Of a stretch of 64,000 nucleotides of DNA, positions 1 to 8,036 are shown one piece after another; within the stretch, counting starts at the first letter, position 1, and each line of letters begins with the position of its first letter. The notes below the pieces were generated by a model. That model worked only from the letters and a program-made list of their open reading frames with translations. It did not search any database and was not told the origin of the DNA. The DNA comes from Acinetobacter bereziniae LMG 1003 = CIP 70.12 (GTDB lineage Bacteria > Pseudomonadota > Gammaproteobacteria > Pseudomonadales > Moraxellaceae): the NCBI RefSeq assembly GCF_000368925.1, contig NZ_KB849756.1, positions 2,630,416-2,694,415 of the forward strand, in the 5' to 3' direction. Both the position numbers and the translations under genes were made by a program.

Positions 1-128
1 ATATGAATCGAGTCTATGAACAGGGTCCATTTTAAAAAAAATTTGGTTTTACTATTGAAATATGCTCAAACCACTCCATTTCATACAGCATTCGATAAAA
101 AAGCGTTATGAATTTACGGAGTGATTTT

Positions 129-2060
129 ATGAGCGAACAGAACGCACAACAAAATTCAAAAAAGCACAGCTTCCAAGCAGAAGTGGCTCAGCTTTTACAT
201 TTAGTGACGCATTCACTGTATTCAAATCCTGAAATTTTCCTGCGTGAACTGATTTCTAATGCCTCAGATGCATGTGATAAATTGCGTTTTGAAGGAATTA
301 ATCATCCAGAATTTTATGAAAATGATCCGAACCTACACGTACGTGTCAGTCTAGACAAAGATGCGAAAACCATTACGATTTCAGACAATGGGATTGGTTT
401 AAGCCAACAAGAAGCCATCGATAACTTGGGTACGATTGCCAAGTCTGGAACCAAAGACTTTATGTCTAAGTTGTCTGGTGATCAAAAAGCCGATGCACAG
501 TTGATTGGTCAATTCGGTGTTGGTTTTTATTCAGGCTTTATTGTTGCAGACAAAATCACAGTTGAATCTCGCCGTGCGGGTCTGGATGCATCTGAAGGTG
601 TCCGTTGGATCAGTGGTGGAACGGGTGATTTTGAAGTCGCTCAAATTGATAAGGCTTCACGTGGAACAGATATCATCTTGCATTTACGTGATGATGCTCT
701 GGACTATTTAGAAGCCTATAAAGTAAAACAAATTATCAATAAATATTCTGATCATATCAGTTTGCCAATCGAAATGCAGAAAGAGGTATGGCAGGAAGAA
801 GAAGCGGTTGAAGGCGAAGAGAAAAAGCCTGGTCAATACGTTAAAACGGATGAATGGGAAGCCATTAACTCTGCAAGCGCATTGTGGACACGCAGTAAAG
901 GCGACATCACAGAAGAGCAGTATGTTGAGTTTTATAAGAACCTGACACATGATTTCGAAGCACCACTTGCATGGGCACACAATCGTGTTGAAGGAAGTAC
1001 GGAGTATACCCAACTACTTTATATTCCAAGCAAAGCACCAAGTAATATTTTCACACGTGAAGCGAAAGCTGGCATTAAATTGTATGTAAAACGCGTGTTT
1101 ATTATGGATGATGCAGATAATTTGATTCCAAACTATCTCCGTTTTGTGCAAGGTGTTGTAGATAGTGCAGATCTTCCATTAAATGTCAGTCGTGAACTTC
1201 TACAAGAAAGTCGTGATGTGAAAACCATTCGTGAAGGTAATACACGCCGTGTTTTAACCACATTAGATGCTTTGGCGAAATCTGAAGATGAAGTAGATCA
1301 AGAAAAGTTCAAAACTTTCTATGCTGAATTTGGCTCAGTGATCAAAGAAGGTCTGGGTGAAGACTTTGGTAATCGCGAAAGAATTCTTAAACTTTTACGC
1401 TTCTCTACATCGACCAATGATGATGTTTCAACTTCATTGGAAGCGTATAAAGCACGTATGAAAGAAGGGCAAAAGGCGATTTATTATGTGACTGCGGATA
1501 GCCTTGCTGCTGCTAAAAACTCACCACAATTAGAATTGTTCCGTAAAAAAGACATTGAAGTGCTATTGATGGCAGATCGTGTTGATGAATGGGCAATGGA
1601 ATTTGTACATGAGTTTGATGGCACACCGATGCAGAATGTCGCAAAAGGAGCTGTTGATCTCGGTGACTTACAAGATGCTGAAGAGAAAAAGGCACTTGAA
1701 GCCGCGGCTGAGCAATTCAAGCCAGTGGTTGAGAAACTATCAGATTCTTTAAAAGCCAAAACTAAAGAAGTGCGTGTAACGACTCGTTTAGTCGATTCAC
1801 CTGCATGTTTAGTCACTAGCGAAGGTGAGCTTTCTCCACAATTGATTCGTATGTTGAAGCAAGCAGGGCAAGCTGTCCCAGAATCTAAACCAATTTTGGA
1901 AATTAACCCAGAACATCCTTTGGTGAAAAAATTGGATGGTTCTGCGCAGTTTGATGATCTAGCCAATGTGATTTTCGATCAAGCGGTAATCGCAGAAGGC
2001 GGTTTACCAGATGATCCTGCTGAGTATGTAAAACGTATCAATAATTTATTATTGAAATAA
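129..2060 (+). CDS. htpG: Chaperone protein HtpG (Hsp90)
   Basis: Cytosolic Hsp90-family ATP-dependent chaperone, 643 aa, about the usual bacterial length. The N-terminal GHKL ATPase domain shows NASDA (about residue 44), DNGIGL (about 86) and GQFGVGF (about 127), the nucleotide-binding motifs. The middle domain carries the conserved NVSRELLQESR segment. An in-frame ATG at 108 exists, but ATG 129 is preferred because ACGGAG lies just upstream and the N-terminus MSEQN fits the family. A rho-independent terminator follows directly, so it is probably transcribed alone. No clear heat-shock promoter was recognised in the 128 bases before it. Confidence 0.97.
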   Translation: MSEQNAQQNSKKHSFQAEVAQLLHLVTHSLYSNPEIFLRELISNASDACDKLRFEGINHPEFYENDPNLHVRVSLDKDAKTITISDNGIGLSQQEAIDNLGTIAKSGTKDFMSKLSGDQKADAQLIGQFGVGFYSGFIVADKITVESRRAGLDASEGVRWISGGTGDFEVAQIDKASRGTDIILHLRDDALDYLEAYKVKQIINKYSDHISLPIEMQKEVWQEEEAVEGEEKKPGQYVKTDEWEAINSASALWTRSKGDITEEQYVEFYKNLTHDFEAPLAWAHNRVEGSTEYTQLLYIPSKAPSNIFTREAKAGIKLYVKRVFIMDDADNLIPNYLRFVQGVVDSADLPLNVSRELLQESRDVKTIREGNTRRVLTTLDALAKSEDEVDQEKFKTFYAEFGSVIKEGLGEDFGNRERILKLLRFSTSTNDDVSTSLEAYKARMKEGQKAIYYVTADSLAAAKNSPQLELFRKKDIEVLLMADRVDEWAMEFVHEFDGTPMQNVAKGAVDLGDLQDAEEKKALEAAAEQFKPVVEKLSDSLKAKTKEVRVTTRLVDSPACLVTSEGELSPQLIRMLKQAGQAVPESKPILEINPEHPLVKKLDGSAQFDDLANVIFDQAVIAEGGLPDDPAEYVKRINNLLLK

Positions 2061-2079
2061 ATCGTTGTTGTTTTTCAGA

Positions 2080-2106
2080 AAGCCTATCTTTAAGATAGGC
2101 TTTTTG
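2080..2106 (+). terminator. Rho-independent terminator of htpG
   Basis: AGCCTATCTT is followed by its complement TAAGATAGGCT and a run of T. It starts 20 bases after the htpG stop. Confidence 0.85.
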
Positions 2107-2120
2107 TTGAAAAATATAAA

Positions 2121-2525
2121 ATGATCAAACTTAAAAGAATTCAATTGATCAGCGGTTTAGTCTTGAGCTCTACCCTGATAACCCCAGTATCCGCATATGA
2201 GCTTCCTGCTGTTGAAAAACGCCGTGCCAATACTACAGATTTATCTGTACACAATGCGATGTTTCTAAGACAAGGCACTGAAACTTCTGTATTGGGAATA
2301 TTAAAAAAAAGTGGGAAAAACTATGAATTGGCGAGCTCGGATGGTCAGCGTGGTGGTTCATTTCCCATAGCTGTGCATCCAAGTCTTAAAATAGATGATG
2401 ATTTAGTGGGAAAAGAAGTCCGAGCGATTGGACGCATGACTTATGAAACGATGTCGATGCCGAATTCAATTGAAACTTTATATAGTTTTAAATTAGAACT
2501 TTATACTATAGAAGCTATACGCTAG
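2121..2525 (+). CDS. Putative secreted protein, unknown function
   Basis: 134 aa with a Sec-type signal peptide: basic MIKLKR, a hydrophobic stretch, and probable cleavage after VSA near residue 25. The mature part has no motif I recognise and no cysteines. It may be a small OB-like beta protein (VLGILKKSGKNYEL...VGKEVRAIGRM), which is only an impression. ATG 2121 is the only start that keeps the signal peptide. It has no visible Shine-Dalgarno sequence and begins about 14 bases after the htpG terminator, leaving no room for a separate promoter between them. The next gene is convergent. Confidence 0.6.
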   Translation: MIKLKRIQLISGLVLSSTLITPVSAYELPAVEKRRANTTDLSVHNAMFLRQGTETSVLGILKKSGKNYELASSDGQRGGSFPIAVHPSLKIDDDLVGKEVRAIGRMTYETMSMPNSIETLYSFKLELYTIEAIR

Positions 2526-2554
2526 TGCGGATCAACAGACTTGTCTCAAGCGAA

Positions 2555-2579
2555 GTGGATAAGTAAGAACTTATCCACA
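2555..2579. repeat. Perfect dyad containing a DnaA-box sequence
   Basis: GTGGATAAGT (2555-2564) and ACTTATCCAC (2569-2578) form 10-bp perfect arms around AAGA. The right arm continues into TTATCCACA, an exact match to the DnaA box consensus (2571-2579). The left arm gives TTATCCACT on the other strand. It lies between convergent genes and has no T-run, so it could be a transcript-end hairpin or a DnaA-binding site. Confidence 0.6.
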
Positions 2580-2605
2580 GTTGCGTTTAAATATTCATCT
2601 AATGC

Positions 2606-3757
2606 TTAAAATAACGCTTCTAAACGAACCAAGGCACTTGGAAAGTGGCTACGGTCTTCGCGACGGTCATTAAAATAATTTAAATCACCTTGGACATAGA
2701 ACCATTCACGCCAAACAGGTTGTCGCCAAGAGATAAACGGTCCCCAACTGTTCAGTTTAAGGTCATTATTATTATAATAACCTCCAGTATAAATACCGTA
2801 GTTAAAACGATTGTTTTTAAAGAATTGATGTTGACGATAGGTGCGGTTATCCCAAGTTAGATCATCGTCTTGTTCATCGGCATAGGTCAGATAAAATTGG
2901 TTGGAAATAAACGGCTGATTTGGTCGTGCGTGAGTCAATTCTAAGTTGGTTCTTAGGTAGTTCTCACTGTCGATCCCATAACGATAAATCTGTTCAGCGT
3001 GGAAGGTAAAATCATTTCCCAAAGACCAGTCTCTTTGTGCTTTTAAGCGCGCATAAACATCATCCCCTGAACGGATACCTAAGTCTGCATCTAAATCAAA
3101 GGGCAAACGTTTTGACAGTTGTGACCAACGCAGTGCAATCGAACTATTATCATCTCTGATTTGTTTACCATCGATTCTTTTGTTTGGATCACCATCTGAA
3201 TGATTATTTGAAATCGCAATATTGTTGGCAATTTCATCATCTAATGAATCATCACCAAAAACCACACTTAAACGATTTTCTAAGGTAGGGAGTTTAATCT
3301 TACCTCGGATACGTGGATTTACATCATAGCCATCATGCTTATTCCACTGATTATCAACCAAAATACGTAATGTTGCAGTTGCAGGGCGAGTTGGGTCAGT
3401 TTCTCCAAACCATCCATCCATTTTATTGGCTGTACGATCTACCCAATCGCTGAGTTTTTTCTGCTTTTTATCCGCCCATGTCTGGTCTTCTGTGGCTTGT
3501 GTTGGAGGCACAATTACTTGATCAGATTGTTCAGGAAAAATCGTTGGTGTTGAGTCAACGATTTTTGGAATATAGTTGAGTAAGCCTTTTTCCTCTGCCT
3601 CAATCGAAGATAATGATTTGCTTGAGTCAGCTTTCTTTGCATCGACATTGGCATCGAGACTATGATTTAGCTCTGCAAAAGCAGAATTCCCCAAAAGACC
3701 ACCTAATAATAAGGCATAAGGTAATTTTGAGAAAATTAACGATGGAATTTTCTTCAT
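2606..3757 (-). CDS. Putative outer-membrane or periplasmic protein, unknown
   Basis: 383 aa with a signal peptide (MKKIPS, hydrophobic core, cleavage near NSAFA). The mature half after residue 130 alternates short strands rich in aromatic and charged residues (for example YVQGDLNYFNDRR, NRFNYGIYTGGYY), and the protein ends in phenylalanine (LEALF). Both are typical of outer-membrane beta-barrels. The first 100 mature residues are hydrophilic and Pro/Glu-rich. ATG 3757 is preferred to ATG 3763 because AAGAAAG is better spaced from it. I recognise no family. The barrel idea is an inference from the C-terminal Phe and strand pattern. Confidence 0.6.
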   Translation of the reverse strand: MKKIPSLIFSKLPYALLLGGLLGNSAFAELNHSLDANVDAKKADSSKSLSSIEAEEKGLLNYIPKIVDSTPTIFPEQSDQVIVPPTQATEDQTWADKKQKKLSDWVDRTANKMDGWFGETDPTRPATATLRILVDNQWNKHDGYDVNPRIRGKIKLPTLENRLSVVFGDDSLDDEIANNIAISNNHSDGDPNKRIDGKQIRDDNSSIALRWSQLSKRLPFDLDADLGIRSGDDVYARLKAQRDWSLGNDFTFHAEQIYRYGIDSENYLRTNLELTHARPNQPFISNQFYLTYADEQDDDLTWDNRTYRQHQFFKNNRFNYGIYTGGYYNNNDLKLNSWGPFISWRQPVWREWFYVQGDLNYFNDRREDRSHFPSALVRLEALF

Positions 3758-4074
3758 ATGCATACTTTCTTAAACGTTGAGTCATTCAGTTTTTAATTTT
3801 CAACATCACTATGCCTGAAAAAAACAGTAAATTTCAATTCAATACTGAGAATAGGTACAAAAAACATAAAGTATTGATAAATGAAGTGTATAAATCAAAG
3901 GGCAGAACCATGCAAAAAGTACATTTCATCAGTAAAACTGATTATTAATTAAAAATGAAGGATTTATTTTGAATATATTTTAAAGTAGAAAAAATCACTT
4001 CAATGTCTAAAAATCATTCAGGATTGTGGATAACTTTGTTTTTATCCTCAAGTGATATTTTATCTGGTGATATA

Positions 4075-4099
4075 CAAAAAAGCCTCCCAAAGGGAGGCT
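4075..4099 (-). terminator. Strong rho-independent terminator, minus strand
   Basis: AGCCTCCC / AAA / GGGAGGCT form an 8-bp GC-rich stem. On the minus strand it is followed by at least six T. It lies about 300 bases beyond the end of the FrnE-like gene, so it may end a separate short RNA. Confidence 0.8.
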
Positions 4100-4235
4100 C
4101 TTCTGTCTTATAAAACAAGAAAAAATAAGAAACTACAGCGCAAGAATTTCGTGGAAACGAAAAATATGTGCTGATCATAATCTAAGAAAAAAAGTCTGAA
4201 TAGTTGCCTTTTTGCAACGCTGTATTGCAAAAATG
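4075..4235 (-). ncRNA. Candidate small RNA (terminator plus upstream dyad)
   Basis: On the minus strand this non-coding stretch begins near a dyad TTTTTGCAA-N7-TTGCAAAAA (4209-4233) and ends in a textbook terminator (4075-4099). A -35-like TTGACT lies near 4262-4257, but a convincing -10 was not found. There is no ORF with a ribosome binding site. A long 3' leader of the FrnE-like mRNA is the alternative. This is inference from layout only. Confidence 0.3.
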
Positions 4236-4360
4236 ACACGTAAATATATCTAAAAAGTCAATTCAAAATAAGTAATCGAAATGTTTGATAATATTGTGCT
4301 CTTAGATGCTAATTTATTTTACTTTTCAAATAATGAATATTCAACTTTGATCTAAATATA

Positions 4361-4394
4361 TATTGAAGAACTCCATTTGAAGAGTTCTTCAATA
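4361..4394 (-). terminator. 13-bp hairpin after the FrnE-like gene
   Basis: TATTGAAGAACTC (4361-4373) and GAGTTCTTCAATA (4382-4394) pair perfectly around an 8-base loop, starting 7 bases past the stop of the minus-strand gene. The downstream side is AT-rich but lacks a clean T-run, so termination may be partial. Confidence 0.55.
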
Positions 4395-4401
4395 TTGCTA
4401 T

Positions 4402-5103
4402 TTATTTATTCGGTACATCACAAGCGTCATCATTGCAGACAGGAGCATCTTGTTGTTCAACATCTTCATCACTTGCAGTTTCCAGTGCTTTTTGTAAGAC
4501 CTGAACAAATACTTCACGAGGTTGAGCACCTGCAAGAGCAACACGTTGATCAAATACAAAGAATGGTACACCTGTGACTTTCAATTGCTCATGGGCAACT
4601 TGCTCGTCAAATTTTACAAAGTCGGCATATTCTTCAGAGTCCAATACATCATCGACTTCTACAGGGTTCAAACCTATACGTGATGCTACATCTTCAATGG
4701 TTTCACGTTCACCGATCGGTAAGCCTTGTGTCATATAACTATAGAAAAATGCTTCTTCCGCTTCTGAACCAAGTCCTTTGCTTTGTGCAAGATGGATGAT
4801 GCGATGGGCGTTAAATGTATTTCCTGAGTTGGCATTTTCCCAATTAAATTGAATGCCTTCCTCAAGTGCCATGGTTGCAATATTACGTTGCATGTCTTCA
4901 ACTTCTGCAATAGTACGACCATATTTTTGCGCAAGACGTTCTGAGTTTGAAACTTCTTGGCGTGGTGGCGCATCTGGATCAAGTTCAAAACTATGCCAAT
5001 GGACTTCAAGTTCGATACCTGCTTGTTCTGCCGCTGCTTCTAAACGTTTTTTACCGATATAACAGAATGGGCAAACTACATCTGACCAAATATCTACGCG
5101 CAT
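4402..5103 (-). CDS. DsbA-family thioredoxin-fold protein, FrnE-like
   Basis: 233 aa without a signal peptide, so probably cytosolic. The start MRVDIWSDVVCPFC carries the redox motif CPFC at residues 11-14. The sequence then follows the FrnE/2-hydroxychromene-2-carboxylate isomerase-like branch of the DsbA superfamily (YMTQGLPIGE, TGVPFFVFDQRVALAGAQP with the cis-Pro GVPFF). Family members are thought to be thiol-disulfide oxidoreductases. The C-terminal tail holds two more cysteines (VCNDDAC), which could form an extra redox pair. The substrate is unknown. Confidence 0.85.
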   Translation of the reverse strand: MRVDIWSDVVCPFCYIGKKRLEAAAEQAGIELEVHWHSFELDPDAPPRQEVSNSERLAQKYGRTIAEVEDMQRNIATMALEEGIQFNWENANSGNTFNAHRIIHLAQSKGLGSEAEEAFFYSYMTQGLPIGERETIEDVASRIGLNPVEVDDVLDSEEYADFVKFDEQVAHEQLKVTGVPFFVFDQRVALAGAQPREVFVQVLQKALETASDEDVEQQDAPVCNDDACDVPNK

Positions 5104-5280
5104 AGGAAATCTCTACAATCTAATTACTGCTTATGATGGGGTTCAGTAAGGAAAATTTAAAGTCAAATTTTGATCATCAAAAGTAGACTACGTTATTTAT
5201 CATAATTTTGTAGAAATAATATACAGAAATGAGTTGCTTAGGATATTCTAAGATATCTATAACATGGTTTGGAGACTGGT

Positions 5281-6030
5281 ATGCGTCGAATTTTGATCGT
5301 GTTCGGTATCATTTTTCTGGCAATTATTGGATTTTTCTACTACGACCATACTTCAATCAAAAATGAAGAAGCAAATCGACAAGCATTCGATATGGTCATG
5401 ACCGACAAGATGCGCCAACTTTCAGAGCAAGCACAAGATCGCGCTAAGCCTGTCAATATTGATATTCACGATGCTCGATTAAAAGGTGACTATAAAATTT
5501 TGTCAGAGTTCTTGCTTAAATATTGGATCAAGAATATTGATACACGAAATGCTTATTTAAATCAGCTTGCAGCGGCTAAGTGGGACCATTTTTTAGATGT
5601 AAATCGTTTGGATGCAGACCGTAAGCAAAATTATGTTGAAACCACTCAGATGCTAGGAACTGTGCGTCAAGCCATGCAACAATATCAACAGAACAATATG
5701 AAAAATAAAAACGAGGCGCTTGCTGAATTAAAAAAATCTACTTTACGTAAAGATCTGAAAAAACCTTTACAAGATAAACTTGAACAAAGTGCACAACTTG
5801 ATCCTGAAAATGCGTTGATTTTAAATGAATTACAAATTTTAGGAAAAGCTGAAACCATGTTTGACATGCTGAAAAAATATCAATGGCAGAAACAAGGCAA
5901 TCAAATTTTGTTTAAAGAAGATGCCCAGGTCAAACAGTTTAACCAGTTGTATCAAGACGTCCTTAAACTAAATAGTCAGATCAATCAGAAAAAGGAACAG
6001 AATGCTGAGGTGTTACAAGAAGCTTTGTGA
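5281..6030 (+). CDS. Membrane-anchored protein, unknown function
   Basis: 249 aa. An N-terminal transmembrane anchor (residues 2-22, RRILIVFGIIFLAIIGFFYY) is followed by a hydrophilic, Gln/Lys-rich, probably helical periplasmic domain with no cysteine and no recognised motif. An upstream in-frame TTG (5269) is possible, but ATG 5281 is preferred because GGAG (5271-5274) is correctly placed for it. The next gene begins at or just after its stop, so the two are probably cotranscribed. Confidence 0.65.
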   Translation: MRRILIVFGIIFLAIIGFFYYDHTSIKNEEANRQAFDMVMTDKMRQLSEQAQDRAKPVNIDIHDARLKGDYKILSEFLLKYWIKNIDTRNAYLNQLAAAKWDHFLDVNRLDADRKQNYVETTQMLGTVRQAMQQYQQNNMKNKNEALAELKKSTLRKDLKKPLQDKLEQSAQLDPENALILNELQILGKAETMFDMLKKYQWQKQGNQILFKEDAQVKQFNQLYQDVLKLNSQINQKKEQNAEVLQEAL

Positions 6031-6053
6031 ACTCAATACATAGAATTGGATCA

Positions 6054-6905
6054 ATGAGAAATATAAAACGATGGATGCCTATTGCAATATTTATACTGCT
6101 ATTGGTTGGTGGCATAAGTTATGTCTATCAGACGCCATTTTTGGTTAAACAAGACTGCAAAAGTGTTGCATTATATCGTTATCATTTTGGTATCTATCAA
6201 ATTGATCGTGATCCAATTCTTGGGTTTGATCGTTATAAAAAGGTTTATGGCTGGAAACAGTTTTTAGGTATAGCAGCCATTCTCTGTGCTGAACAAATTG
6301 AGTACGACAAATGTGTTAGCGAAGAGAAGCAAGCAGCCTTGAATGCCGAGCAGGAAAATAAACAATGGGTCCATGTACGGGATAATTTATATATCAATGC
6401 TCATCATCAATTGGCATTAAAGTTTCACTACGCAAATCGTTGCAGCCATTTATTCTCTGAACATGTTCAGCCCAGCAAGAGTCTGTCTATGTTTAGCGAT
6501 CGTTTTTATACACATTTCGGTTTCGGTGGGGATAACGAGCTTTCATTGACAGGAACAATTGATAGCTCGACATTTAAGAGATTAAACCCTTCCAACTTTT
6601 ATCAAGATAAACGTCATGTTTATCGTTATTTCAACATGCTTGATGGTGGTAATTTTTCTATTTTGGAAGATGCAGATCCAAAAACCTTTAAGTTATTAGG
6701 CGATTGCTATGCCAAAGATCGCCATCATATTTACGAAGAACGTTTTGGTCAGCTTAAGGATGCTGATTATGCCACTTTTAAAAGTGGCGCTGATGTTGGA
6801 TGTGTCGCAAAGGATAAAAATGGTTATTGGTTTTGGGATGAGCGAAAATCTTGGAATGATTTGGATTCTGGAGAAAGAGAACGGGTCAGCGTGCTTGAAC
6901 ATTGA
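6054..6905 (+). CDS. DKNYY-family membrane-anchored protein
   Basis: About 283 aa with one N-terminal transmembrane helix (IAIFILLLVGGISYVY) and an external domain. The last 110 residues contain repeated units of the type FYQDKRHVYRY, YAKDRHHIYEE and VAKDKNGYWFW, alternating with DADPKTFK-like segments. This is the pattern of DKNYY repeats, a family of unknown function. A GTG at 6027 overlaps the stop of the previous gene as GTGA and is an alternative start that would couple the two genes. Cysteines at spaced positions could form disulfides outside the cytoplasm. Confidence 0.65.
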   Translation: MRNIKRWMPIAIFILLLVGGISYVYQTPFLVKQDCKSVALYRYHFGIYQIDRDPILGFDRYKKVYGWKQFLGIAAILCAEQIEYDKCVSEEKQAALNAEQENKQWVHVRDNLYINAHHQLALKFHYANRCSHLFSEHVQPSKSLSMFSDRFYTHFGFGGDNELSLTGTIDSSTFKRLNPSNFYQDKRHVYRYFNMLDGGNFSILEDADPKTFKLLGDCYAKDRHHIYEERFGQLKDADYATFKSGADVGCVAKDKNGYWFWDERKSWNDLDSGERERVSVLEH

Positions 6906-7023
6906 AAGTGTAAGCAATGCGATCAATACAGTCATTGATGTATTGATCAGTTTATTTCAATCAAATAACGAATGATCTGAGCGCAATAAAATGAGTGAAA
7001 GTGAGTTTTAGAAAATTATATTC

Positions 7024-7377
7024 TTACTCAACCTTTCCCATGATTAGAAAAGATTTTAATAAGTCTTCTGATTGTTTTAGCTTGAAAATTTTCTCTGAAA
7101 TATTCTTTAACTCCATGTTTAATGCGTATTTGGCAATTGGACATAAAGTAAATTTTTCCTCACCCAAGTCAAAACAGGGCAGTAAAAGTTTAATGTCTTT
7201 TAGATGCATTCCAGCATCGTTGAGCACTTTAATTTTATGAATATCTTCAATATCTTTTTGACTATAAAAGCGATAATGATTTGCTGTTCGTAGAGGATGA
7301 ATTAATCCTAATTCTTCATAATAACGGAGCATACGAGGACTGATTTGAGTCAGTGCAGCAACTTTAGCAAGGTTCAT
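7024..7377 (-). CDS. MerR-family transcriptional regulator
   Basis: 117 aa. The N-terminal MerR winged helix (MNLAKVAALTQISPRMLRYYEELG...HYRFYSQKDIEDI) is followed by the dimerisation helix. Two cysteines (LLPCF...TLCP) lie at the start of the C-terminal effector region. Their spacing does not match the SoxR or mercury-binding patterns. ATG 7377 is chosen over upstream in-frame codons because AGAGG precedes it and it opens the family N-terminus. Its promoter has the 19-bp spacer expected for MerR control, so autoregulation is likely. No intact partner gene is adjacent. Confidence 0.85.
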   Translation of the reverse strand: MNLAKVAALTQISPRMLRYYEELGLIHPLRTANHYRFYSQKDIEDIHKIKVLNDAGMHLKDIKLLLPCFDLGEEKFTLCPIAKYALNMELKNISEKIFKLKQSEDLLKSFLIMGKVE

Positions 7378-7390
7378 CATATACCTCTTG

Positions 7391-7422
7391 ACTGTAACAG
7401 TACTGTTTGAGTTTATCGTCAA
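7391..7422 (-). promoter_or_regulatory. MerR-type promoter with operator dyad
   Basis: On the minus strand TTGACG (-35, 7422-7417) and TTACAG (-10, 7397-7392) are separated by exactly 19 bases, the long spacer typical of MerR-activated promoters. The spacer contains AACAGTACTGTT (7396-7407), extended to a 22-bp dyad by ACT/AGT at 7391-7412. It drives the merR-type gene itself. Confidence 0.6.
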
Positions 7423-8036
7423 TACACTGACCAAACAAGCTGAAGCAATGATGGACTTTGAACAGAAGCAACAACTGATCTGAAAGTCTTTTCAATATAT
7501 TGAATATCGGTGACCTAGATTAAAAATTACTTGAGCCATATACAGAAGATATTGAATTATTTTTTCCTAAATTTGGACGACATAATGAAAAAGAATCAAT
7601 TCAAATATTTGCTGAACGATTATCCATATCGCCCAAGATAGGCAGACCATCTATATTTCAATAATATTGACTAGCTTAGAATGCTGTTTTTTGACTAAGC
7701 CAAGACGTTTATAAAAGTCGATGAATGAAAATTATAAGCCTAAGGTTATTGAATATTTTAGTTGATTGATCACTTGAAAATGAAAATTTATAAATCTTAA
7801 AGATGCCAAAAAATACAACATCTCTCAGTAAAATATAAATGATGGCTTTTTTATTTAGAATGTTTAGTAAGAAAATATATATGATTTTTAATAAGAAAGT
7901 TAAACCTCGTTACCGTTTATCTGAGCTTTAGTGAATCCAACTTTAAATTGTTATAGCCTATTTAATAGACAATATTCAACATTTAAAAATCATTTTATTG
8001 CATCGATAATTTGATTTATTTTTTTAGGTGAAATGT
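7423..8036. other. Long AT-rich gap with a possible gene remnant
   Basis: No intact gene. Positions 7524-7664 hold a 46-codon plus-strand open frame without a start codon (containing EPYTEDIELFFPKFGRHN) that looks protein-like and may be the end of a decayed gene. I do not recognise its family. The remainder shows no strong hairpins. Confidence 0.4.
7524..7664 (+). pseudogene. Possible C-terminal gene remnant, unknown family
   Basis: This open frame is bounded by stops on both sides and lacks ATG or GTG with a ribosome binding site. The translated text is compositionally protein-like (alternating hydrophobic and charged residues, SISPKIGRPSIF at the end). It lies beyond the MerR-type promoter, where a regulated target gene might once have stood. 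It could be chance. Confidence 0.25.

Larger units (their letters stand above)
3758..4401. other. Long gene-free interval with hairpins
   Basis: No supported coding region. It holds a DnaA-box-like TGTGGATAA (4025-4033), a strong minus-strand terminator (4075-4099), a 9-bp dyad (4209-4233) and a 13-bp hairpin just past the FrnE-like gene (4361-4394). These suggest a small minus-strand transcript, listed separately. Confidence 0.6.

Noticed and set aside
1484..1966. 160-codon minus-strand frame inside htpG
   Set aside because: Ser-rich translation caused by the opposite-strand codon pattern of htpG; no ribosome binding site.
6696..7240. Short frames around the DKNYY gene and the MerR gene
   Set aside because: All overlap better-supported genes in other frames and none has a start with a Shine-Dalgarno sequence.
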